DNA of 64,000 nt, taken from G023898405 sp964368985 (lineage in GTDB: Bacteria > Myxococcota > UBA727 > JABDBI01). The stretch covers positions 10,378-74,377 of the forward strand of contig CAYJDW010000003.1 in NCBI GenBank assembly GCA_964368985.1. Reading direction: 5' to 3'. Made by a program: the position numbers and the translations under genes. The notes under the pieces were generated by a model that worked only from the letters and a program-made list of their open reading frames with translations, had not been told where the DNA came from and ran no database searches. Positions 53,464-62,617 of the stretch are shown one piece after another (within the stretch, counting starts at the first letter, position 1; each line of letters begins with the position of its first letter).

Positions 53464-54567
53464 GTGACCACGATTAAATGCATTATTACAACATTAATGC
53501 TGCTTCTTCTATCCACAAGATCAAGTGCCGAATATGTATCTATGAAAGTGAATGCAAAAGACTCGAACGCATATCTCGGATGTATGATTGGCGTTGTTCC
53601 TATGGGCGGTTCGTCTCGTTTTGCACTGTATCAAAAATTCTTTTCAAAGGATGTTATTCCTGAGAATCTTTGTGAGGGTTTATGGGAAACGCCTTTTGAA
53701 TTTTCTGACAGCGAAGCCGATGGCACAACTTCCAATTTAATTGATCATGAAATCATCTATTTCTTTAAGTTGGCTCGCCATTTTGTGAAATTAGAACAAC
53801 TTCAAATAACACCTAATATACCAAATAACGACGACACAAAAAAAACTTGTGAAATAATTGACCTTGTCAAATCTGAAATTACTAAAGGGGAAATCAGTTT
53901 TTCCAATTATAAAAGACATAGTGATAATCCTTCATCAAACCTGACAGAGTTATTCGATTGGCAAAATATGTCGAAGATGCGCGCGCGAATAGAGCAACTA
54001 TTAAGCGATCCAATAGAATCTCTGGATTTGCTTGGCGAGCTTTTTTCCGAAGTAGAAATGTACACTTTGCGCCCCCATGAGGCCTTGGAGTCAGTGTTAT
54101 CCAGTTGGGAACAAGAAGCTGGCTTTCAGGGCTCAGTGCTTTTATGCCACTTCACGAGCGCTATCAATTTTTTCTTTGCCTTGGACCAGGGCTTTATTAT
54201 CGACGACCAAGCCAATGTTCGAAGTGGCCATGGAAGGGATTGCCACCGGATTCAAGCTAATTTAATTTTACGAGCTCTGAAAAAAAATCCCCTTGAATTC
54301 ATGGACGAGGTGGAACTAGCCGAACGTCGTGGCCGAGGCACTGTCCAGCTTTGGGCGATGAAATTTTATAAAAATTTCGGGCGTTTTTTTCATGACGCTT
54401 CCGGCGACGAACAAGCAATGGCCACCGCCAATTTATTGGAAAAAGAATGGGTTGATCTATTTGATGTTGCGCCGAGAAATCCTTGGCAGAAAATGGTCGG
54501 AAACTTCAGCTGCCCGGAATTTATGACATCATTTTTGAGAGAAAAATTACATTTTTGTAATCGATGA
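53464..54567 (+). CDS. Secreted hypothetical protein, 367 aa
   Basis: A GTG start gives a signal peptide (IITTLMLLLLSTRSSA, then EYVSM). The mature protein is acidic, with six or more Cys spread along it and no recognised domain. A central segment (EALESVLSSWEQEAGF onward) is predicted helical. It faces glmS and ends 14 bases from it. Family unknown. Confidence 0.6.
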   Translation: MTTIKCIITTLMLLLLSTRSSAEYVSMKVNAKDSNAYLGCMIGVVPMGGSSRFALYQKFFSKDVIPENLCEGLWETPFEFSDSEADGTTSNLIDHEIIYFFKLARHFVKLEQLQITPNIPNNDDTKKTCEIIDLVKSEITKGEISFSNYKRHSDNPSSNLTELFDWQNMSKMRARIEQLLSDPIESLDLLGELFSEVEMYTLRPHEALESVLSSWEQEAGFQGSVLLCHFTSAINFFFALDQGFIIDDQANVRSGHGRDCHRIQANLILRALKKNPLEFMDEVELAERRGRGTVQLWAMKFYKNFGRFFHDASGDEQAMATANLLEKEWVDLFDVAPRNPWQKMVGNFSCPEFMTSFLREKLHFCNR

Positions 54568-54581
54568 GCGAATCCCCGGCG

Positions 54582-56417
54582 CTATTCCACCGTGACACTC
54601 TTCGCCAAATTCCTAGGCTTATCCACATCAATCCCTTTATGATTACTCAAATGATAGGCCAATAATTGCATGGGAATAGTGGCGAGAATAGGCAAAAGCG
54701 TTCCATCGCAATCTTCGAGCGGAATAAAAAAATCCGCTTCTTCTTTAACTTGCGCGGCATTTTTGGGAGCAACCGCAATCACTCGAGCACCGCGGGCTTT
54801 TACTTCAGCAAGATTACTCAGAGTTTTTATTTGTAATGCATCTTTGGAAAAAATCACTACCGCGGGCATGCCAGCGTCGATAGTAGCGATGGGGCCATGC
54901 TTGAGCTCTCCTGCAGGATAGCCTTCCGCGAAAATGTAAGACAGCTCTTTCATTTTGAGCGCCCCTTCCAAAGCTACCGGCAAAAGTTCGCCTCGACCCA
55001 GAAAAAGCATGCGTGGCTCGTTCATCAGTTCTTTAGCGATGCCGCTGATGGCACCATCTTGTTTAAGCAATTCTACGACGCCATGTTTGAGATCCGAAAA
55101 GGCGGCAACTTTGCTTTTTTCCTCATTCATAGAGACAGGCTTTTGAAATTTTTCCAAAGCCAAGGTCAATAATTTTAAAGCCACCACTTGAGCGACAAAG
55201 GCTTTAGTTGATGCCACCGATATTTCCGGGCCTGCGTTTAAGTACAAATTGCCGCCACTTGGCTCACAAAAACGAGCAATGGCAGAGCCCACCACATTAC
55301 ACACCGCCATGCAAAGCGCACCGCAGCTGAGGCCTTTATTGAGTGCAGCCAAGGTATCTGCCGTTTCACCCGATTGGGAAATAGCGATGACCAAAGTTGA
55401 ATTATCGGTCAAAGTGGTGCGGTAGCGATATTCGCTGGCGATTTCCACATCCACAGGAATTCCTAAAATAGCTTCAAGGCCAGGCTTCGCAATTAAACCT
55501 GCAAAATATGAACTGCCACAAGCGATAATATGAATGCGGCGCATCTGACTGATACGCTCAAAATCCAGTTGAAAAGCTTCCAAGTTGATCAGACCATTTT
55601 TGATGCGGCCTCGAAGTACGCGATCAATCACTTCAGGCTGTTCAAAAATCTCCTTGTGCATGAAATGCTCATGGCCACCTTTTTCGATAGTCTCGATCTC
55701 AGCATCTAAAGGAGAAAGCTCAAAAAGTTTAATAGCCCCGGCGGCATCAAAAACTCTGATTTCACTTTTGCTGATAAAACCATAATCACCATCATTCAAG
55801 GGATAATAATCAGGCAAATAATCTACGAGGGCCATCTGATCGGACGCGAAAAAACACTCGCTTTGTCCTCGTGCAACGATCAAAGGCGAGCCATTTTTCA
55901 CGAAATAAACATGGTCATGATCGCCATCGAGCATGATCCCTAATGAAAAAGCGCCTTCAAGAATGGTGCAGGTCTTTCTAAGCGCATCCAAAACATCTAA
56001 GCCTTCTTCGAGCAGGCCATCAAGGACATGAGCCACAACTTCGCTATCGGTTACCGAGGAAAATTGGTGGCCTTTGGTCAAAAACTTGCGCTTTAGTTCA
56101 GCATAATTTTCTATAATACCGTTATGCACCACCGATACACGGCCATAATTATGCGGGTGAGCATTCATGTCGCTGGGGGCTCCATGAGTGGCCCAACGAG
56201 TGTGACCAATGGCGCGAAAACCACTCAAAGCCAAAGGATTAATTTTGGCTTTCAGCGCATTGAGTTTACCTGCGGCCTTTTCCACCACGACGGATGCATT
56301 TTTTTCATCGATAGCAATGCCAGAAGAGTCATAGCCGCGGTATTCTAAACGCTCGAGGCCCTTAATAATAACGTCTTTGGCATTTTGCTCGCCGATATAT
56401 CCAACGATTCCGCACAT
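54582..56417 (-). CDS. glmS: Glutamine-fructose-6-phosphate aminotransferase (isomerising)
   Basis: The 611-aa protein has the N-terminal nucleophile Cys2 in MCGIVGYIGEQNAK, the glutaminase loop HTRWATHGAPS, and two SIS sugar-isomerase domains (ACGSSYFAGLIAK, ISQSGETADT) ending NLAKSVTVE. It makes glucosamine-6-phosphate for peptidoglycan and LPS. AAGGAAATC precedes the ATG. Only 50 bases separate it from the divergent four-domain gene. Confidence 0.97.
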   Translation of the reverse strand: MCGIVGYIGEQNAKDVIIKGLERLEYRGYDSSGIAIDEKNASVVVEKAAGKLNALKAKINPLALSGFRAIGHTRWATHGAPSDMNAHPHNYGRVSVVHNGIIENYAELKRKFLTKGHQFSSVTDSEVVAHVLDGLLEEGLDVLDALRKTCTILEGAFSLGIMLDGDHDHVYFVKNGSPLIVARGQSECFFASDQMALVDYLPDYYPLNDGDYGFISKSEIRVFDAAGAIKLFELSPLDAEIETIEKGGHEHFMHKEIFEQPEVIDRVLRGRIKNGLINLEAFQLDFERISQMRRIHIIACGSSYFAGLIAKPGLEAILGIPVDVEIASEYRYRTTLTDNSTLVIAISQSGETADTLAALNKGLSCGALCMAVCNVVGSAIARFCEPSGGNLYLNAGPEISVASTKAFVAQVVALKLLTLALEKFQKPVSMNEEKSKVAAFSDLKHGVVELLKQDGAISGIAKELMNEPRMLFLGRGELLPVALEGALKMKELSYIFAEGYPAGELKHGPIATIDAGMPAVVIFSKDALQIKTLSNLAEVKARGARVIAVAPKNAAQVKEEADFFIPLEDCDGTLLPILATIPMQLLAYHLSNHKGIDVDKPRNLAKSVTVE

Positions 56418-56467
56418 ATTGATTTCCTTTGGGCACTAATCATATTGATAACAAAAGGGAGGCGCTC

Positions 56468-59400
56468 ATGGCTCACAAACTTGGTCTAGGCAATGTCATA
56501 AACGGTTCATTTAAAGAAGGAACTATAACACTTAAGAGCAAGAATCCAAGCCGTAATTTTGAGCAAGTCTTTAGTACCACCACTGATCCTGCGCACGTTC
56601 TTCTAGCCATAGATTCGGCTAAAAAAGCTTTAAGTTCCTGGGCTTATGCCAGTCCTCATCAAAAACAGGTTTTTTTTTCACAGCTCAAAGCCTGCTTCAT
56701 AAAAAATGAAGCAATTATCGCTGAGGCCATATCCGACGAGATGGGCAAGATCAAAAGCGAAGCTTTAATTGAAGCAAAAAGTCTGAGCGCTCGCATCGAT
56801 CTCATGCTCGATCATGGCGCAACTCGTGTCAAAACAGAAGTTTTATACGACCTTCGTGCAGAAACGCGCTATCACCATCAAGGCGTACTGGCCGTCATCG
56901 GTCCCTTTAATTTTCCTGCTCACTTAGTAAATGCCCACGTGATTCCAAGCCTCCTCATGGGCAATACCGTCATTGTTAAGCCCTCTGAAGTTTGCCCACA
57001 AGTAGGCGAGCTCTACGCAAAATGTTTTCTGGAAGCGGGCTTTCCGCCCGGCGTGTTCAATATGATCCAGGGAGATGGTAGCATCGGAAAATTATTGTGC
57101 GCTCACCCATTTATCGACGGTGTGCTCTTTACGGGCAGCTATCCGACTGGCCGCGCTTTACAAGAATTATTAATTGACCAGCCTCATAAAATTCTTGCTC
57201 TTGAGTTGGGCGGAAAGAACTTTGCCGTCGTGATGGATGATGCTGATCTTGAACAAGCCGTTCTTGAAATTGTTCAAGGTGCATTTTTAACGACGGGACA
57301 GCGCTGCACAGCTACGAGCAGAGTGTTAATTCATGAAAATATTTTTGCTGAATTCTCACGACTTCTCTTGGCCATCACCAAAAAAATCGAACCTGATCTT
57401 CTTAAAAATGAAGGCATGTTTGGGCCTTTAGCAACCGAAGGCGCACTTCATAAATTTAAGGCTGGCCTTGATCGCGCACGGGGTGAAGGCGCAGAAGTTT
57501 TGCTCGAATCGCGATTTTTTGATGGGGGCGCCTTCGTGACGCCGTCAATCTATCGCGTAAAATCGAGTCATCCTATCACCGGTTATTTGAGTGACGAACT
57601 ATTTGGGCCGAATCTCGCTCTAGAAACTTTTAATAGTCTTAACCAGGCCATTAACCGAATAAATGAAAGCCCTTACGGTCTCTCTAATGCTATTTTTAGT
57701 CTCGATCATAACAATTGCGATCGACTTTACCGCGAGACAAAAAGCGGTGTGCTTAATTTCAATCGCTCCACCAACGGCGCCTACGGACAAATGCCTTTTG
57801 GCGGGGTCAATAAAAGCGGCAATCAGCGAGCCGCAGGCATTGATGCTGTTCGCTATGCAAGCTTTCCTGTAGCAATCACTAGTCTCGCTTACGGCGATAG
57901 TGCAGCAACTAGTGAGCTTAAAAAATTATTTAAAGAAATTAGCGTGGAATCCGTTTCAATCGAAATTATTAGACTTCGCCATGAGATTGAAAAAACTTTT
58001 GAAATTTTTGGTATCAACACCGAAGCTGCTGCTCTTGACCGATTGATTTATTTAAAGCGATCTTTCGGCGCTATTGATAAGAAATCGAAAGAATTTTTCT
58101 CAGGCTTATCGGAAATCTTCGGCGCAAGTCTAGTCGTTGATCAGCACCATCTGGTTTTTCATTTGCAGCTCATAAAAAATGCTGAGCAAACTTTAAGGGA
58201 GCTCGAAGTTTATCTCGAACAATCAGCAGCCCATATCGGTCTGAGCTTGGCCCATCATCTGCCACTAAAGATCAATATTCCCAGTGGCATGCACATTCCG
58301 CGCTCACGCGCTATGCTTGATCGTCTCTATCAGGGACATTTTTTGCCCAAAGAAAAAAAATCGCCAGTCATCGATCTTGGGCGTAGCCGAGGTGCTTATC
58401 TCGCCAGCGTCGACGATGATCCATTAATTTTATTTGATGCAGCGAGTCAAATTGCTACCTTGGGTGCTGGCTTTAATGCCGATACCTTCCAAAATGCCTA
58501 CGACACCGGGCACTTTGACCTAAACCTCGTGGAAAATTACGATCTCAGTCAAGAAGCTCATGATCAATCTGAGCTAGCGCATGATGCTCATCAAGCCCAA
58601 CTAGAATTTGAAAATTTTCTTCATGAGCAATCGAATCAAGTTTTTTCCTCCATTGCCTTTGGTTCTTCGGGAGCCGAAGCCAATGAAATAGCGCTTGATC
58701 TTTGCCGCCAAAACGGACCGGGCGGTACACGGATAATTGCTTTCGAAGGTGCCTTTCATGGCCGAACTATCATGGCACTCCAAGCTACCTACAACAAGGA
58801 AAAGCGGGGCCCCTTCATGTTTAAAGGTTATGAAGCGAGCTTCGTTCCTTTTCCCAAAATGGATTCACCTGATCAAGAACCTCCTGTCGACTCCTATTTT
58901 CTGAGCCAATGGGCAAAAGCAGAAATTCCTGTTTTTAATCAAGCTGACAACCTCTTGGCCGCTGAGATAAACAGTCTTTGTCGCGTAAAAGAAGAAATCG
59001 AAAGAGGCAATATTTGCGCCGTAATCATAGAGCCGATGCAATGTGAAGGTGGTGACCAATATGCTTCTAATCGTTTTTTTAACGCTCTTCGTGCCCTTAC
59101 GCGAGCCTTAAAAACCCCGCTGATCTTCGACGAAGTGCAAACCGGTTTTCATTTGGGAAGAAGATTTTTTTGGCATCAGCAATTTAATTTGCGCGACCAC
59201 CAAGGAAGACCGGAAACTCCTGATTGCATCACCTTAGGGAAAAAAGCTCAGCTTGGAGTCTGCATGAGCGTATGGCCTAACACACGAAGCTATAGCCCTC
59301 ATGTTATCCAACTTAAGCGAGGCCTCTTACAAGGCCGAGCCATCAATAGCCAAATAGCCCTAGTGATGGAGAAAAAAGCCAAGAAAGAACTCCAGCGTCT

Positions 59401-61336
59401 GGAAGAATATTTCCCCGAGCTCATCACCAATGGGCGGGCTTGCGGTTTTGCTTTTGCCTTTGACATGCCGAGTTCGAACTTGGCCAATGATCTCATTAAT
59501 CAACGCTTCGAACGTGGGTTTATGGCCTATATTGCTGGCGAAAGGACCTTACGTTTTCGCCTTAATATGACTACCACCGACCGAATCATCAATTCGCTTT
59601 TCGAAAAGATTTTTGTAGCTCTCATAGACATGCGTGATGGCCATAGTTTTAAGAGAGAAATTTCTCCTAATGCCCTCGTACAAAAAGCCAATTCTCCCTT
59701 CGGTAATATTAGTTTTGTCGAACTCACAAAAGAGAATTTTGATTCATATGTTCATGCGGTGGAGAATATAGAAAATAACGCCTATGAAGAAGGTAGACGC
59801 GATAGTATGGCGACATTGCGTGGATGGCTTCACCATAAAGATAGCCTCGGACTTGTGCTTAAATGTCATTTTAATGGCGAAGAAATGGTGGGCGGTTATG
59901 TTATTGGAGGGCCACTGGAAAATACCAAAATCGATGGGCCTAATCACGATCCACTACGTAAAAAATTGCATACTTTCTACTCGGCCAATGTAACCCTTGA
60001 CGCTCGTATTCGGGGCCACGGCCTAGGTACAATGCTCAAAAATGAGCAAATAGGTCGTGTCAAAGGTATGAAAAATGAAAAAGGTGAGCCTCGCTATCAC
60101 TTTCTTGTGGGCCGCAATCGACTGGATCTGGCAATAGTCATGACTCACATAAATCAGCAGTTAGGTGCATACACAGTAGGTATTTATGAGCATCAATACG
60201 GAAAAGAAGATGCTACAGCACTCTATTATCGTTTGCCCCTGATAAAAACCCAACATCTATCTCAACATAGTACAGTCAGTGAAATTCTTGATTGCCGAAA
60301 CAGTATTCAGCAACCCTTCCGCCAGCCACCAGAAGGTTTACAAGTAGATTTAGCCAAGAACCGTCTACGAACCATAGTAGGCACAAAACTAACCTTGTCG
60401 AATTGGGCCACGCCTAATTTGGTGCGCTATAGCGAGCTTTTACGGGCTCTCATGCCGTCTTGTCTCAAACACACCTATTTCACGTCGGGACGAGACGAAG
60501 TGGTGGATAAGGGTGTACGAAGTCTGCGTTTTCATCGCTTGGAAGCTGATATGGTGATTGGCTTTAGTCACCAATGGCTCGGCACCATTACGGCTGCCGC
60601 GCGTTCACTCAGTCATGACCAGGGCCAATCTCAACCTTTTAAATGGTTTGATTGGCCTCATATTCCTCACCCTGCGATTGTCGGCAATCATGCCAGCCTC
60701 ACTCAGTTATCGAGCCTGCTATCTTTGGTTCCCCATGAGAAGGTACTCGCCATTGTAGTTGAACTCATGGGCGAAAAATCAGGGGCTAATTTTGACGCGC
60801 ATTATTTGTCGGAGTTAGAAAAGATCAGAATGCGCACTGGCATCCCTCTTGTTTTCGTCGAAAGCACCTCTGCTCTCGGACGTTCAGGACAATCCCTCTT
60901 CTTGACTGACACTTTGCCCGTCAAACCCAACATGGTGTGGTGGTATAGTGGTGGACAACTCGGCCACGTATTTGTCGACGATCAATATTTCGTGGAAAAA
61001 CCCCTCACCTTGATTTCCACCTGGGATGGCGATGATTTGTCAATCGCGCGGGCCTATCACCATCTGATAACTGCGAGCAAACAAAGTCGTGATCCTCTTC
61101 AACAATTTGACCGCGATCTTAGGGCTCTTTTAAGTCCCGAGCACCATCGAGGCCAGGGGAGTTGGCATGGAATTAAATTACCAAAAATCGGCACGGCCAA
61201 GGCCCAGGCATTGGCCAAAGAGCGCGGAATTCTTTTCGGGGCAGGCTTTGATGATTGGCTCATGGTTTGCCCACGACCGGATTTTAGTCCTGAGCTTTTA
61301 CAAAGAGTTTTAGAAATGGTGAAGCAACTTATTTGA
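56468..61336 (+). CDS. Four-domain fusion: AstD-like aldehyde dehydrogenase, class III aminotransferase, GNAT, degenerate class III aminotransferase
   Basis: The 1622-aa protein reads in one unbroken frame; GGGAGG sits five bases before the ATG at 56468. Domains, by residue: aldehyde dehydrogenase 1-490 (GPFNFPAHLVNAHVIPSLL, LELGGK with Glu246, TTGQRCT with Cys280), closest to succinylglutamate-semialdehyde dehydrogenase; helical linker 490-600; class III aminotransferase about 610-1045 (SSGAEANEIALDLCRQ, IFDEVQTGFHLG, PLP Lys925 or 926 in TLGKKAQLG), similar to lysine/ornithine omega-aminotransferases; GNAT about 1070-1265 (RGHGLG, 1182-1187); and a second aminotransferase-like unit about 1290-1620 whose VESTSALGRSG and WWYSGGQLG align with the active-site blocks but lack the PLP lysine. 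Together these could transaminate a terminal amine and oxidise the aldehyde. Substrate unknown; the two following genes fit an omega-amine catabolic operon. Confidence 0.88.
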   Translation: MAHKLGLGNVINGSFKEGTITLKSKNPSRNFEQVFSTTTDPAHVLLAIDSAKKALSSWAYASPHQKQVFFSQLKACFIKNEAIIAEAISDEMGKIKSEALIEAKSLSARIDLMLDHGATRVKTEVLYDLRAETRYHHQGVLAVIGPFNFPAHLVNAHVIPSLLMGNTVIVKPSEVCPQVGELYAKCFLEAGFPPGVFNMIQGDGSIGKLLCAHPFIDGVLFTGSYPTGRALQELLIDQPHKILALELGGKNFAVVMDDADLEQAVLEIVQGAFLTTGQRCTATSRVLIHENIFAEFSRLLLAITKKIEPDLLKNEGMFGPLATEGALHKFKAGLDRARGEGAEVLLESRFFDGGAFVTPSIYRVKSSHPITGYLSDELFGPNLALETFNSLNQAINRINESPYGLSNAIFSLDHNNCDRLYRETKSGVLNFNRSTNGAYGQMPFGGVNKSGNQRAAGIDAVRYASFPVAITSLAYGDSAATSELKKLFKEISVESVSIEIIRLRHEIEKTFEIFGINTEAAALDRLIYLKRSFGAIDKKSKEFFSGLSEIFGASLVVDQHHLVFHLQLIKNAEQTLRELEVYLEQSAAHIGLSLAHHLPLKINIPSGMHIPRSRAMLDRLYQGHFLPKEKKSPVIDLGRSRGAYLASVDDDPLILFDAASQIATLGAGFNADTFQNAYDTGHFDLNLVENYDLSQEAHDQSELAHDAHQAQLEFENFLHEQSNQVFSSIAFGSSGAEANEIALDLCRQNGPGGTRIIAFEGAFHGRTIMALQATYNKEKRGPFMFKGYEASFVPFPKMDSPDQEPPVDSYFLSQWAKAEIPVFNQADNLLAAEINSLCRVKEEIERGNICAVIIEPMQCEGGDQYASNRFFNALRALTRALKTPLIFDEVQTGFHLGRRFFWHQQFNLRDHQGRPETPDCITLGKKAQLGVCMSVWPNTRSYSPHVIQLKRGLLQGRAINSQIALVMEKKAKKELQRLEEYFPELITNGRACGFAFAFDMPSSNLANDLINQRFERGFMAYIAGERTLRFRLNMTTTDRIINSLFEKIFVALIDMRDGHSFKREISPNALVQKANSPFGNISFVELTKENFDSYVHAVENIENNAYEEGRRDSMATLRGWLHHKDSLGLVLKCHFNGEEMVGGYVIGGPLENTKIDGPNHDPLRKKLHTFYSANVTLDARIRGHGLGTMLKNEQIGRVKGMKNEKGEPRYHFLVGRNRLDLAIVMTHINQQLGAYTVGIYEHQYGKEDATALYYRLPLIKTQHLSQHSTVSEILDCRNSIQQPFRQPPEGLQVDLAKNRLRTIVGTKLTLSNWATPNLVRYSELLRALMPSCLKHTYFTSGRDEVVDKGVRSLRFHRLEADMVIGFSHQWLGTITAAARSLSHDQGQSQPFKWFDWPHIPHPAIVGNHASLTQLSSLLSLVPHEKVLAIVVELMGEKSGANFDAHYLSELEKIRMRTGIPLVFVESTSALGRSGQSLFLTDTLPVKPNMVWWYSGGQLGHVFVDDQYFVEKPLTLISTWDGDDLSIARAYHHLITASKQSRDPLQQFDRDLRALLSPEHHRGQGSWHGIKLPKIGTAKAQALAKERGILFGAGFDDWLMVCPRPDFSPELLQRVLEMVKQLI

Positions 61337-61424
61337 CCCATTATTTGGATAAATAAAAAGTTATGAACTCCCATTGGTTTGGGGGCAAAATCTGCCATGT
61401 TATTATTATAACCCAGGTGGCAAG

Positions 61425-62492
61425 ATGAGCGGACGACCATTGCGAGTTCTAGAACTGTTAAGCGATGACTCTCTTACGATTGGACATCAACACGGCGAAA
61501 CTTTTAGGCGAGAAATCGCCGACCTCGCTGAAATCCGCATGGAACGCATGTGTGCGGTTTCTCATTATAAGCGTGTAAAAGATGTGCTCGCTCTCGCGGA
61601 AAAACACCTCGCGCCTCTGCAAGATTTTGATGTTGATCTTTTCTTAGAGCTTCGCGGCATTGCTGAAGCGAGCAACGTTTCTTTGGAACGCTTGGTGGTG
61701 CTCAATCACTATACTGATTTAAGGGATATCGTTCCGAATACAGGATTTTATGCTGGGCGAAGGCCAGAAAATTCCGAAGATATCGGCGGCTGCTCGATCA
61801 TTTTTAGCCCCACACCAAAAGGCCCCATGCTCGGACAAACCTGGGATATTCACGGGAGCGCAGAGCCCTATGTCTTGATGCTGAAAGTGCAGGACGCTTT
61901 GGTTTTTAGCATCGTGGGTTGTCTTGGCATGACGGGAATCAACAAGCATGGCGTCGCCATCGCTCTCAATAATTTAAGCAGCTTTGATGCTCGCATTGGC
62001 GTTTTATGGCCAGCTTTGGTACGAAAAGCCCTGACTCATGATAGTGCCAAGCGCGCCAAAGAAGAAATCATCAATGCACCAAATGGTTCTGGTCGCCATT
62101 ATGCCATTGCCGACGAGAAACACTTTTTTGGAATTGAAACCAGCGGCACCAAAAAGAAAATTATTTGCGATGATCCAAATCAAGTTTATTTTCACACCAA
62201 TCACTGCCTCGATCCTGAAATGCGAAAAACCCACGCTATTCGCAAAGACTCAAATACCCTGTGGCGTTTTCAGCACCTTGATGAGGTAACCCGGACTGAA
62301 GATTTATCGAGCGCCGAAAATATCTTTCTTGCCTTCAAGCCTATCTCCATGACCCCCGAAAAAAGTCGTCCTCATAAAACCACTACTTGTGGCACTTTGG
62401 TGATGGATATCAATAAACGCATGGTTTTAGGGTGCGCAGGAATCGCCGATGAAGAATTGCTCAAATATTCGCAGACGCGATTAAAGCTTTAG
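61425..62492 (+). CDS. C45-family Ntn hydrolase / acyltransferase-like protein
   Basis: The 355-aa protein resembles the acyl-CoA:6-aminopenicillanic acid acyltransferase family: the nucleophile Cys123 follows IGG in EDIGGCSIIF, and GQTWDIHG, GMTGINKHGVAIALNNL and a C-terminal TTCGTLVMD segment are present. By family knowledge, it is cut autocatalytically before the Cys into two chains. Relatives hydrolyse or transfer amide-linked acyl groups. AGGTGG precedes the ATG at 61425, 88 bases after the four-domain gene. A role in removing an acyl group from an amine intermediate is inferred from context only. Confidence 0.82.
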   Translation: MSGRPLRVLELLSDDSLTIGHQHGETFRREIADLAEIRMERMCAVSHYKRVKDVLALAEKHLAPLQDFDVDLFLELRGIAEASNVSLERLVVLNHYTDLRDIVPNTGFYAGRRPENSEDIGGCSIIFSPTPKGPMLGQTWDIHGSAEPYVLMLKVQDALVFSIVGCLGMTGINKHGVAIALNNLSSFDARIGVLWPALVRKALTHDSAKRAKEEIINAPNGSGRHYAIADEKHFFGIETSGTKKKIICDDPNQVYFHTNHCLDPEMRKTHAIRKDSNTLWRFQHLDEVTRTEDLSSAENIFLAFKPISMTPEKSRPHKTTTCGTLVMDINKRMVLGCAGIADEELLKYSQTRLKL

Positions 62493-62617
62493 GAATAAAG
62501 CCTTTTGTTAGAGAGCTTTAAAAATCGCACAGACGCATCCTTATTCTTGACCAATATCGCCATGACGAATTTAGCGTCTTTGACCCGCGAATGATTATCC
62601 TACCAAGGGCCCCAATT

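Noticed and set aside
56418..56467. glmS ribozyme or other leader RNA
   Set aside because: Only 50 bases separate glmS from the divergent gene, too little for the ribozyme.
59670..60270. AstA (arginine succinyltransferase) as the identity of the GNAT domain
   Set aside because: Apart from a GNAT cofactor motif RGHGLG, the sequence shares no recognisable AstA blocks.
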